Source: Pantoea eucalypti
Lineage (GTDB): Bacteria > Pseudomonadota > Gammaproteobacteria > Enterobacterales > Enterobacteriaceae
Direction: 5' to 3'
Assembly (NCBI RefSeq): GCF_009646115.1
Contig: NZ_CP045720.1
Coordinates: 3,534,001 to 3,598,000 of the forward strand
Length of the DNA: 64,000 nucleotides
The notes beneath the pieces are model-generated. The model saw nothing but the letters and a program-made list of their open reading frames with translations, ran no database searches and was not told where the DNA came from. Below, one piece after another: positions 18,839 to 27,584 of the stretch (the stretch's first letter is position 1; each line of letters starts with the position of its first letter). The position numbers were made by a program, and so were the translations under genes.

Positions 18839-18992
18839 ACTTACATCTCCTTATGTAGTTTGCTCGTGAATGGTATAGATGATTTTTCAGACAGTCCAGC
18901 CGGGAAGCTGTTTCATTAGCCTGCTTACCATTGATTAATATTCCAGGTGTGCTGCATGCCGGTTTGGGCAACAAAGCGGGCGCTCCGCCTTC

Positions 18993-19355
18993 TTATTCTT
19001 TGTGATAAGAGAAATCAGCTGTGACTAGATGCGAAACTGACTTAGCAGATTGAACCTCATAGGCGAAATAGTATCGTTCTCCCGTTGTGAATTTAAATCC
19101 GAACACAGGAAGGCACTCACCTTTTGGAACATAAACAGGCTTGTCATCAAAAACCCTGTGAAAGGATTCACTTTTATCGCTGTTGATTTGAATGGCAGTG
19201 ATACTTTCTTGTGGCTCCAGTGGCGACACTACACAAACTCGATTGTCTTTGAGAAACGCCGTTGTAGATACGCGCCCCACCATTCGATCGCCAGGCCCAG
19301 GACATCCCGTTAAGAGAAATACGACACCCAGCAATATTTTGTTTTTCATGTTCAA
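18993..19355 (-). CDS. Putative type VI secretion immunity-type periplasmic lipoprotein
   Basis: 120 residues. The signal MNMKNKILLGVVFLLTGC ends in a lipobox (LTGC), followed by PGPGDRM. That CPGPGDR start is characteristic of small lipoproteins annotated as putative T6SS immunity periplasmic lipoproteins. The rest is a short beta-rich domain (VCVVSPLEPQESITAIQI). No T6SS structural gene or recognisable effector is present nearby, so it is probably an orphan. Confidence 0.65.
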   Translation of the reverse strand: MNMKNKILLGVVFLLTGCPGPGDRMVGRVSTTAFLKDNRVCVVSPLEPQESITAIQINSDKSESFHRVFDDKPVYVPKGECLPVFGFKFTTGERYYFAYEVQSAKSVSHLVTADFSYHKE

Positions 19356-19504
19356 CGCTCCTTCCCTGTTACGACTTTATGGCAATGCGAGGGGCAAAAA
19401 ACTACTTCACTTATTATAAAATTCGTTTTTTTTATTCATCTTCTTCTCAATCACTCTGACTATGATCTGATAACCGTTGAGGGTTACCACTGTTCTGATG
19501 ACTA

Positions 19505-19684
19505 TTAGCGTAACCCCCACAAACCTTCAATATCGCGTTGATTGTATAGCTTTGCTAACGCTGTCCAAAAATTCTGCTCTCCCTCTGTAGATTGATCTGA
19601 TGGCTTTACCAGAAGGAAAGTTATTACGAGCAAGGTGACGGCGATAAGGATTCCATCCCTTGCCGGGACACGTTTCGCTTCCAT
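19505..19684 (-). CDS. Small predicted membrane protein, 59 residues
   Basis: Translating the minus strand from the ATG at 19684 to the TAA at 19505 gives 59 residues. One hydrophobic helix (GILIAVTLLVITFLLV, residues 11-26) follows a basic N-terminus (MEAKRVPARD), and an amphipathic tail follows (FWTALAKLYNQRDIEGLWGL). The charge pattern and single helix look protein-like, but the ribosome-binding site is weak. It may be a genuine small gene or the remnant of a larger one in the T6SS-like cluster. Confidence 0.4.
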   Translation of the reverse strand: MEAKRVPARDGILIAVTLLVITFLLVKPSDQSTEGEQNFWTALAKLYNQRDIEGLWGLR

Positions 19685-19880
19685 TTAACACCAACTCAAT
19701 TGTGCAAAAGACATTAGCCCGTTACGTAATTTTACCTGTGAGGTATAGAGTAATGTCTGCCGAATAGCCATGAAATCAGTTCGGTGTTGTAAAGTGATCC
19801 AGCATAAAGACACGCCGAGCGGCGCCGCGAAAATGCAGCCTGAAATTCCCTCGCTCTACATTATTCACCTTGATATTTAA
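19685..19880. other. Non-coding stretch between the small ORF and symE
   Basis: No supported gene, hairpin or repeat is visible here apart from the symE terminator that follows. Confidence 0.4.
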
Positions 19881-19910
19881 CCGCTCCCGATGTGATCTCG
19901 GGAGCGGCTT
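19881..19910 (-). terminator. Hairpin after symE
   Basis: Ten-base perfect stem CCGCTCCCGA / TCGGGAGCGG with a 7-nt loop, just past the symE stop. T-rich sequence follows on the minus strand only weakly (TTAAATAT). Confidence 0.65.
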
Positions 19911-19915
19911 TCCAT

Positions 19916-20245
19916 TCAAACGACTTTCTGTTTACCGGATATAACCTGAATAAACTCCTGAACCTGCTTTTGTTTCCGCGCCGACAGCTTGCATACCTGG
20001 CGCAGCGACTGCACTAGTTCGCTCTCCTGCCGGGCAGTGAGCACAATACAGCCTTCCATTACCTTTACCTCTACGGCTGTGCCAGTGACAAAGCCGGCTG
20101 CTTCCAGCCATTGTCCTTTCATAGTGATGGCGGGAATCCGGCTGTAATCCGGATAGCGGCTCGCGTAGCCAACCGTCAGCTGGCGGTTATTTGAAGGCGA
20201 GACTTCTGGTTCAGAGAGTTGTGCAATAGAATGGGCGTCAGTCAT
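19916..20245 (-). CDS. symE: SymE toxin of the SymE/SymR type I toxin-antitoxin system
   Basis: 109 residues, nearly the same as E. coli SymE across its length ([63 protein letters not shown]). SymE has an AbrB-like swapped-hairpin fold and is SOS-induced; in E. coli it has been described as an RNA-targeting toxin and later as a nucleoid-associated, DNA-binding protein. AAGGA lies 8 nt before the ATG. A LexA box lies upstream and antisense signals are present at the 5' end, as in E. coli. In E. coli symE also borders the mcr/hsd/mrr restriction cluster, and here it lies on the same side of an mrr-hsdM cluster. Confidence 0.93.
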   Translation of the reverse strand: MTDAHSIAQLSEPEVSPSNNRQLTVGYASRYPDYSRIPAITMKGQWLEAAGFVTGTAVEVKVMEGCIVLTARQESELVQSLRQVCKLSARKQKQVQEFIQVISGKQKVV

Positions 20246-20315
20246 GATTACTATTCCTTTTCAATAGTGATTGTGATTAGCGGCGCGGGTGTGTTGGCGC
20301 ACATCCGCACCGCGC
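20219..20315 (+). ncRNA. symR: Candidate SymR antisense RNA with its promoter
   Basis: On the strand opposite symE, TTGTGC (20219-20224) and CATGAT (20243-20248) form a possible -35/-10 pair with 18-bp spacing. Transcription would start near 20255 and run antisense over the symE ribosome-binding site. A strong GC hairpin GCGCGG / CCGCGC (20283-20288 with 20310-20315) could end the RNA, giving roughly 65-75 nt. The location matches SymR in E. coli, but the exact ends are inferred. Confidence 0.42.
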
Positions 20316-20320
20316 TAAAT

Positions 20321-20340
20321 ACCTGTATATATCATCAGTA
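20321..20340 (-). promoter_or_regulatory. LexA box upstream of symE
   Basis: The sequence CTG-TATATATCAT-CAG at 20323-20338 fits the LexA consensus CTG-N10-CAG with the usual AT-rich core. On the symE strand a TATATA -10 candidate lies inside the box, so LexA would block the promoter. This agrees with the SOS control known for E. coli symE. Confidence 0.75.
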
Positions 20341-21024
20341 AAGCGACAAAAAGTCCAGCTGAAAGCAGCGTGAAATAATCTGTTTATAAAATCATTTGAA
20401 TATAAATATTAATATTTATCTGGCGGTAAATAATAAGGCACGCACCGGCAAGGCGCGCAATAAAATAATAATCAGGATTTTTTATGTGTTGTTTTTTTAA
20501 CTATTCAGACTGTACGTTCGGATTTAATTTTTTCCAGTAATGCGGCAGCGCTGTTTTCTCCGCTGATTAATTCAGGGTTTACTGCCGCCACTGCACTGTG
20601 AGTTCCCCCTGGAATGCTTTCGCCAGGATTAGTTGTCGGGTTTATTGACGGACTGATAGTCGCGGCTTACGGCGATTCGGCGCAAACCATGGGTCCAGGT
20701 ACCACGCCAGGCTTATCATTTGATCTGGCTTGATAGTGAAGGGACTGATGTGGCTGGCGGAGCAGATTTTTCTTGTACCAGAGTATGTGTCTAAAGCAGC
20801 GGCGGCAGGGATTCGGCTGACAGTATCGATTACGGGCGGATCTATCAAAAAACACACGTGATGCAATCATTCCCAGCCTGACTGAAACAAACTGTTCAGG
20901 ATTTGCCTGCAGGCTATCAATAACTTTCGCTGGCAACATTTATGCTGTGAGAGACACTGTACATTGACTTTTCACTCCCCAGATAGTTTACTTTTTTTAT
21001 TATAGTTACACCCTGAGTAAATCT
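20341..21024. other. Intergenic region between symE and abiEi
   Basis: About 680 bp without a convincing gene. Short frames overlap on both strands: plus strand 20614-20733 (39 residues, hydrophobic start MLSPGLVVGFIDGL) and a minus-strand frame ending near 20505 (C-terminus EKIKSERTV). None has a ribosome-binding site or known family. They look like decayed ends of genes, as expected at an island recombination site. Confidence 0.35.
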
Positions 21025-21798
21025 ATGCCATCAAAAATAAACTGGCTATTGCAAAACACCTCTCCAGGAAGCCTGGTTTTGCAATCCTGGCTAACCCGGA
21101 ACAACATATCGCCTTCTCTGGCCTATAAATACGCGCAAAGTGGCTGGCTGAAAAAACTGCGGGCTGGCGTTTATGCGCGCGCAGGACGAGAACCGGACTG
21201 GAGTGATGCGCTATGGAGTCTTCAAAGCCAGCTTGACGCGCCAGTGCATCTGGCCGGACTGAGCAGCCTCTCCTGGCAGGGCCGTTCCCATTACCTGCAA
21301 CTTAAGCAGAGTCAATGCTGGCTTAGCGTTGAAAACAAAACAATATTGCCTAAATGGTTTAAAGAATTTCCCGGCGTTGAGTGGCTGATAGTATCAGCTC
21401 TGAAGCTTCCTCAACTGGATGAGAAGTTCCGAACCGAGCTCGACGTTAAAGGAAAAAAATTAACTGCCAGCGTACCAGAGCTGGCAGCCTATGAGCTGTT
21501 AAGCGCAGTCCCTCAGGTAATCTCATTCGAGCACGCTGCCGAGCTTTTTCAGGGACTGGTCAATCTCAATCCACGTAAAGTCGAGAAGCTACTTACGCTC
21601 AGTCAGTCCGTACAAACAAAGCGATTGTATCTGTTTTTCGCCAGTTTTTATGATCATGCCTGGTTCAGGCGCGTAGATACCAGCAAAATCGACCTGGGAT
21701 CGGGTAACCGACAAGTTGTTGTCAATGGCAAGCTGGACACGCAGTACATGATTACTGTGCCCGAAAATTTTAACAGGAAGGGAATAAGCCATGGATAA
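21025..21798 (+). CDS. AbiEi-type antitoxin (type IV toxin-antitoxin)
   Basis: 257 residues. The N-terminal winged helix-turn-helix (SPSLAYKYAQSGWLKKLRAGVYARAG, about residues 31-56) and the following AbiEi domain with LAGLSSLSWQGRSHYLQL are typical of AbiEi antitoxins. AbiEi represses its operon and counteracts the AbiEii nucleotidyltransferase. The stop codon overlaps the start of abiEii by 8 nt, the normal AbiE arrangement. The partner toxin is truncated, so this antitoxin is probably an orphan. Confidence 0.85.
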   Translation: MPSKINWLLQNTSPGSLVLQSWLTRNNISPSLAYKYAQSGWLKKLRAGVYARAGREPDWSDALWSLQSQLDAPVHLAGLSSLSWQGRSHYLQLKQSQCWLSVENKTILPKWFKEFPGVEWLIVSALKLPQLDEKFRTELDVKGKKLTASVPELAAYELLSAVPQVISFEHAAELFQGLVNLNPRKVEKLLTLSQSVQTKRLYLFFASFYDHAWFRRVDTSKIDLGSGNRQVVVNGKLDTQYMITVPENFNRKGISHG

Positions 21799-22003
21799 AA
21801 CCTCCCCCTACTACCGCCAGGTCTCCCTGCTGGTTAGAGCATTACCCTATGTCGCTAACGAGACCTGTTTTGCGCTGAAAGGGGGAACCGCAATCAACTT
21901 ATTCATTCGCGATTTTCCCCGATTGTCCGTTGATATCGATCTGGCTTATATCCCACTGGAAAGCAGAGAGGTCGCCTTACGCGCCCGTACTGAGACTGTT
22001 TGA
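21791..22003 (+). pseudogene. Truncated AbiEii/AbiGii nucleotidyltransferase toxin
   Basis: Only the N-terminal 62 or so residues are authentic: KGGTAINLF (the GG[ST] nucleotide-binding motif) and [18 protein letters not shown] (the DxD metal pair). AbiEii proteins are normally close to 300 residues. From about 21978 the sequence becomes the reverse complement of the 5' end of hsdM, and the frame stops at 22003. The catalytic C-terminal motifs are gone, so the toxin should be inactive. Confidence 0.85.
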
Positions 22004-22073
22004 AATCACCGCGCAGTAGGTCAGCGACAGACCAGATAAAGGCAGCCGTTTGCGAAAAATTAGTGTTAGTCAT
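21978..22073 (-). pseudogene. Orphan 5' fragment of a second hsdM gene
   Basis: Read on the minus strand, the ATG at 22073 begins [19 protein letters not shown] and continues to QYGRV, 32 residues. It is the same as the start of the intact hsdM at 27011 except for residues 2-4. At the DNA level the 96 bp differ at roughly one base in eight, so it comes from a related but distinct hsdM allele rather than a recent copy. It abuts the cut end of abiEii. Confidence 0.85.
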
Positions 22074-22273
22074 GAAATCCTCGGGGAGATCGCGGCCGTA
22101 GTGCAAATGTACAGCGGCATAAATTCAATATTGGAATGCAGTGCGCAAAATCATACCTGCTACAGTGACTATCGCAACCGGTATGGGACTAAGAAATGAA
22201 TACTGCGAGTGAGAAACAGTTGATGAGAGCGATGGGTGTGTCAGGTTAATGTCCATCTACATTCAATGAGACT

Positions 22274-22318
22274 AATAAACACTAGATGCCAGGCAAAAAG
22301 CCGTCCTTAGGCGACTTA
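22274..22318. repeat. Decayed copy of the leuX-downstream segment
   Basis: The run from AATAAACACTAGATGCC to AAAAAGCCGTCC and GGCGACTTA matches 27525-27573 next to leuX (GCAAACACCAAATCCC, AAAGCCGCCC, GAGCGACTT), including the hairpin terminator arms, which now contain a mismatch. No second tRNA follows. Together with the hsdM fragment at 21978-22073 it marks a duplicated leuX-proximal junction. Confidence 0.65.
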
Positions 22319-22344
22319 ATCATGCATCTTAACCGCTATCGAAA

Positions 22345-23358
22345 CTAAGTTTTGGCGGGAATGTAGGTTTTCTTGAGAGGCACCAGCAATTTAGTGTCAA
22401 TATCAACTTGCTCATAGTTTTCGATAAGCGCTCTAACAAGGTCATCCAGCGTCCAAAGCGTCAGCGGTATCGTTGAACGATCGGCTTCATATCGAGCGTC
22501 CTTAGTGAAACCACCTGTACTGACATAAAGCCCACGGTCGTCTTTATGACGGCCGCCAATAAAGCTACGGATTTGCTGACTTCCCATCTGTTCTCTGCGG
22601 TGTTTTACCTCAACGATAATACGCGGATTTTCAAAGCCAAATCCATCAGGAGAAGCGATGATGTCTTTACCCCGATCGGCTCCAGCAGGAGACACCTGAG
22701 TTTTATATCCCATGCTGCGTAAGACGCCGGCAACAAGGTCCTGCATCTCATCCCAGTCAAGTGAGTTGATGCGATCTTTAATACCCTCAAATGCAAGCAT
22801 TTCCATATCACGAAGCGGATCTGAAACAACTTCATCCTCATCCATTCGAACTGGATTATGAGTAATAACGTCTACTGTGGGTTTCTTATCCTGTAAAAGC
22901 TCTACTAACGCATACTCTGGAAGCTGGAAAACTGTCAGCGTAGAGCCTAGTGTATTTTTGGTCGAAACAGACAAACGATCGCGGTCGATTTCTTCAGTAT
23001 TCCATTTAACCTGCCGAGCAATCCCCATCCCCTCTTCTACCCATTCAGGATGATATTGGAAGTCGGAAGTAACTTTGCCTAACAGATAAGTACGATTGGC
23101 TGGCGAATAGGTAACAACCCAATCACCCTTTTTGATTTCATTCACAAAACGCCAGACCTGTGATGCACCAGAACGGGCACTTCCCAGCTTCGTTAAGGGA
23201 TCTACTTTCTGGTATAGGGCGAGTAACTGGGATCGGGACAGACCAGGTTTGACCAAAGGAGCCAGTTGCGACCAACCAATACCTATGATTTGTTTATCGC
23301 GAAAATCGTCATAAAGTTTGCCGCCATCGCCACGAATCATCCACATTCTGTTACCCAT
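22345..23358 (-). CDS. Mrr-like restriction endonuclease
   Basis: 337 residues. The N-terminal half (MWMIRGDGGKLYDDF, IIGIGW, EIKKGDWVVTYSPANRTYLLG, LSVSTKNTLGSTLTVF) is the EVE/PUA-like sensing region found in many Mrr homologues. The C-terminal half is the Mrr catalytic domain: DWDEMQDLVAGVLRSMGYKT, GADRGKDIIAS and IIVEVKHRREQMGSQQIRSFIGG, giving the PD-(D/E)xK residues Asp and ExK, then GLYVSTGGFTKDA. Mrr enzymes cut modified DNA (type IV restriction). It lies 114 bp downstream of the methylase-HEPN gene on the same strand, as mrr lies beside hsd genes in E. coli. Confidence 0.88.
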   Translation of the reverse strand: MGNRMWMIRGDGGKLYDDFRDKQIIGIGWSQLAPLVKPGLSRSQLLALYQKVDPLTKLGSARSGASQVWRFVNEIKKGDWVVTYSPANRTYLLGKVTSDFQYHPEWVEEGMGIARQVKWNTEEIDRDRLSVSTKNTLGSTLTVFQLPEYALVELLQDKKPTVDVITHNPVRMDEDEVVSDPLRDMEMLAFEGIKDRINSLDWDEMQDLVAGVLRSMGYKTQVSPAGADRGKDIIASPDGFGFENPRIIVEVKHRREQMGSQQIRSFIGGRHKDDRGLYVSTGGFTKDARYEADRSTIPLTLWTLDDLVRALIENYEQVDIDTKLLVPLKKTYIPAKT

Positions 23359-23472
23359 ATCTGTCCCTTATGCGAAAAAGAAATTTAGCTGAATAATAAT
23401 CTTGTTAGCTGCAGGCGCCAAAGCGCACTACAGCGGATACCCAGACATCCAAGAATAATTATTTTAGATGAT

Positions 23473-26400
23473 TCATCCCAGGCTATCTGTAATAACATTT
23501 TGTTCGAGAAATGTGTAAGTTGTCACGTTAGGATAAGGGCAAACAAAACGAATATTATCGTCAAAAATGTCACTATAGAAGTAAAAACCCATTATATCAC
23601 TTTCGAGTAAAATCTCTCTCATGACCATTAAAGGAAAAATTTTTGTTACGATTATATTTTCATTAGCCGCTAAATCACCATGTGCAAGATATAACTCCCC
23701 AGATATCATAGGATCAGAAGTTTTGAATTGCGTAGTTTTACTCGGATTAATTCCCAACCCTTTAAGAACCTCAACCTCATTCACAAACCCACTTCCATCG
23801 AACTTTGCTTGAATTGGTTTTATAAGAGTGGTCATTTCAAAAAACGCTCTACATTCTAGCTGCATACGATTAACTAAACGCTCAACAACCTCTTTCGTTG
23901 AATTTACAGCTATAGCAGACGGTAACCCTCTATGAGAAATGTCATTTCTTAGTTCAGTGGCTTCGCGGAGAATGTTTACGATCTCGTCACTACATATCAA
24001 ACTGACATTACCATCACTTAGATCAAATGTATTTTTATAATCGTTAATTCGATTATGACCAAATGCCATTGTAATATTCGGCAATTTTTTTGCTTTTTGC
24101 AAAAGTATTCTTTTGACGGTTTCCTGTGCCCAAAAATGAATGAAACAAAATACAACCCAAGATATTCAAAAAATTTAATATAAGCCTCACATCGTTCCCT
24201 ATTATTAAATTTTGACTCTGCTAACTCCCACAGAATGGCTAAAGGGGTTGGCAACATTGCTGAGAATTCTTGTTCATATCTATGCGCAACATTTTGATAC
24301 GGTAGTAATTGTTCTTGTGCTGAGTTGAAATCTGAAAAAACAGACTTTTTAAGTAAAGAGACTCGAGCTAGCACAGCCTCACACTCATTCCAAAATTCTA
24401 TTAACCCTGATTGATTACCTACAGGTGGAAGTGAGAACCTCGCATTTAGCCATGCTGGCATTGATATATTTCTTGAGAATGTATATGTGGACTTGAAATT
24501 ATTCCTAAGCCAGTCCACACCTTCTTCATGTTGTAAAAATATATTATAAAAATCAGTAAGAAGAGTTTCACTCTGGAAATCAAAGCGAGCTGGATTGAGT
24601 GCTATTCTCTTTTCACTTAAGGAAGAAAACTCATTTATTCTTCCAGTTGCATGATCCAATACATAAAGCCCAGAATTATTTATTTTCACTATTTCTTTTA
24701 GACGAACCGATTTTCCTTGAAGAAGCTTATCTCTATAGTGCTTTCGTTGGAAATAGGAATCAAAGTTGATCTCATACCCAACCACCCCGACATTATTATC
24801 TTTATTATCTTTCTTTTCAGCATTAATCCAAGAATCAGCCACCAATGGCAGCACTTCTGTTTTGAAGTAGTTTTCAGTCAGTTTGCTGGTGGATACTGAA
24901 GGATTCAGCGGAACGTTTTCGTTATCGCGCAGCTCACTGTCCTGCTCAAACTCAACAACCTTGCCTTTGTACTCAAACGTCCCGTACAGTGGCTGAGCGG
25001 CTTCATTCAGCACCTGCTTCACCACCGGTTCGGCATCCGGATTTTTAGTGGTGATTGCACCGATAAACTGCTTATGCTCTTTCGCATCCAGCTTCACGCC
25101 AGCGGTTTTAATGGCATCTTCCAGGGTCAGCTTGAACTGGTTGAAGTCATTGCTCACGCGCGTTTTACCGCCCGCCTGCAACCCCAGCGTCGTCTGAATC
25201 TGCTGTGTCTTTTCCATTAACTCACGCTGTGAAAGCCAGAGTTTGCTGTTAAGCAGGTCTTTAACCTGTTTCTCTTTCAGCTCAGCAAATTCAGCTTTGA
25301 TGACGGCGCGCGCTTCGGATTCCAGTTCGGAGAAATACCCGTAGGAACTCTCCTGCCACTGGGAGGCGAATTCTTCATACAGGCGTTCCATCGGTGCGTT
25401 AAACGGCTTCGGTGCAAAGCGCAAAGAAGCAATCGCTTCATCTGACACCTGTGCAGATAACCGAAGCGGACGTTCAATGGTCAGGCGACGATAGCCAAAG
25501 TCAGTGGTGTTCAAGCTTTTGCTGGCGAAGGTCTTCGGCGCTTCGGTTTTGGCAGTGACGGGCTGACGGCCAAGGCTGGATTTTTGCTCGGCAACATTTT
25601 CCAAACCAAGCTCTTCCAGAGTTGAAACATCCACCACCTTAAATTTACCGAAGGTCTGGGTGACCAGCTTGATATCGTCTTCGCCCATCAGGTTGCGCTT
25701 GGAACCCAGCGATTTACGCATCTTGCCGCACAGATTAGTGCCATCAATCAGCTGCACTTTGCCTTTACGCTCAGGCGCTTTCTTGTTGGAGAGGATCCAG
25801 ACGTAAGTGGCAATGCCGGTGTTGTAGAACATGTCCGTTGGCAGCGCGACGATGCCTTCCAGCAAGTCGGCTTCCAGAATGTAGCGTCGGATTTCACTCT
25901 CGCCGCTGCCCGCACCACCGGTAAACAGTGGGGAAGCGTTGAGGATAATCCCGATTCGCCCGCCGTTGCTCACGGTGCCATCCACATTGTGGTTGTCACG
26001 CATTTTGCTGATCAGGTGCATCAGGAATAACAGCGAGCCGTCGGAAACACGTGGCAGGCCCGGGCCAAAGCGGCCATTAAAGCCTTTCTGCATGTGTTCG
26101 TCGTTAATCTCGCCCTCAATCTTTTTCCAGTCCACGCCAAGCGGCGGGTTGCAAAGCATGTAGTCGAACTGATCATGTGGCAGCTGGTCGTTAGAGAGGG
26201 TGTTGCCCAGCTTAATACGGCTGACGTCCCGGCCTTTGATCAGCATATCGGCTTTACAGATAGCGTAGGATTCCGGGTTCAGCTCCTGACCAAAGGCACG
26301 CATGACCGCGTTAGGGTTCAGCTTGTGAACATATTCCATCCCCGCAGAAAGGAAGCCGCCTGTTCCGGCCGTCGGATCATAAATGGTGCGGATGATACCG

Positions 26401-27011
26401 TCCTGCGTCAGCGCATCATCATCTTCCATAAACACCAGCGAGGTGGTCAGGCGCACGATATCGCGAGAGGTGAAGTGCTCACCGGCGGTCTCATTGGAGC
26501 TTTCCGCAAAACGACGGATAAGCTCTTCAAACACCAGCCCCATTTCATGGTTGGGAATCGCTTTCGGACTAAGGTCCGTCTTGGCGAATTTCTTCACAAC
26601 CTTAAACAGCAGGTTGGCATCTTCAAGCAGGCCGATAAACTCACTGAATTTGAAGTGTTCGAAGATCTCACGCGCGTCTGATGAAAACGCCTGTACGTAG
26701 CTTTCCAAATTGGTTTTGATGTCGTGCTGATCCATCTTGCCCAGATCAATCTTCGAGGTGTTGAAGAAGGAAAATGTGCTGGTGCGCAGCAGAAACTTCT
26801 CTTTCGCATCTTCCGGCAGCGGACTGGTTTTTAATTCATCATATTTCGCCACAACCGCGTCTTTGGTCTCTGCTAATACACACTCAAGACGGCGCAACAG
26901 CGTAAAGGGCAGGATCACACGCCCATACTGCGACTGTTTAAAATCACCGCGCAGCAGATCAGCAACCGACCAGATAAACGCAGCCGTTTGTGAAAAATTT
27001 TTGTCAGACAT
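23473..27011 (-). pseudogene. hsdM: HsdM-type methylase fused to a TRD-like segment and a HEPN-like domain, split by one frameshift
   Basis: The frame from ATG 27011 runs 997 codons to 24018. Inserting one T in the T5 run (A5 on the plus strand, 24132-24136) joins it to the frame ending at 23473, giving 1179 residues. Residues 1 to about 750 are a type I N6-adenine methylase: [23 protein letters not shown] motif [10 protein letters not shown] near 217 and catalytic NPPL near 290. After [11 protein letters not shown] the usual HsdM tail is replaced by a region starting [11 protein letters not shown] and ending [11 protein letters not shown], resembling an HsdS target-recognition half. The last part holds ELRNDISHRG, a HEPN RX4H motif (codons at 23932-23949). 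The 3' third is visibly AT-richer. No hsdS or hsdR is nearby. It may be a broken gene, a sequencing slip or a programmed frameshift. The methylase part alone could still be made. Confidence 0.75.
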
Positions 27012-27546
27012 TGGAATTCCGGAAAAACGTTGAATACGCTACCTGCCGTATGCGGTTGACAGCCTGTTGAACCAGCAAACGGGAGATGCAACAAATGAGA
27101 TGGGAAAATCATACAGCGCATATACGGGAGCACAAGCAACAAATTTCGCAGGTGACAGATTCATCTATGTCAGTAATTTCCCCTGCGACTAAGCCTTGAC
27201 TCAATGAGATATATCGAAGTAACAGCCTGAAATACCGTCTGGTACAGTGAGAGTGATAGAGCAAATTTAAAAACCTAATGTGTGTCCACTAGTGACACTT
27301 CAGGAAATTTTATTAGCACCAAGGTATTCACTTTGCCGCTAAAGCAAAACGAAGCCACCAGTATGGCGGCGTTAAAGCGAGAACCGTGATAAGTACTCTT
27401 AAAGATTTTATGTGAGTATATCTATGACCGAACCGGGATATAGCCTTGGAAGCCCCTGTCTCATTCAGTTGATGCAAACTGAATCAGGGAGACTGAGAGT
27501 GATTAATAAAGCATAGAAAACCTTGCAAACACCAAATCCCAGGCAC
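27012..27546. other. Non-coding region between hsdM and leuX
   Basis: About 535 bp with no supported gene on either strand. It presumably carries the hsdM promoter. The part next to leuX (27525-27573) is the segment repeated at 22274-22318. Confidence 0.4.
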
Positions 27547-27573
27547 AAAAAAAGCCGCCCTTGAGCGACTTTA
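27547..27573 (-). terminator. Terminator after leuX
   Basis: On the minus strand the stem AGTCGCTC / GGGCGGCT (with G-T pairs) is followed by a run of seven T, 14 nt after the tRNA 3' end. Confidence 0.7.
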
Positions 27574-27584
27574 ATTTCCATACC

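Noticed and set aside
20642..20939. Two overlapping minus-strand frames between symE and abiEi
   Set aside because: They overlap in different phases, lack ribosome-binding sites and contain no recognised domain; treated as debris.
26094..26681. 195-codon plus-strand frame opposite hsdM
   Set aside because: It lies across the HsdM catalytic motifs on the other strand and has no ribosome-binding site or recognisable domain.
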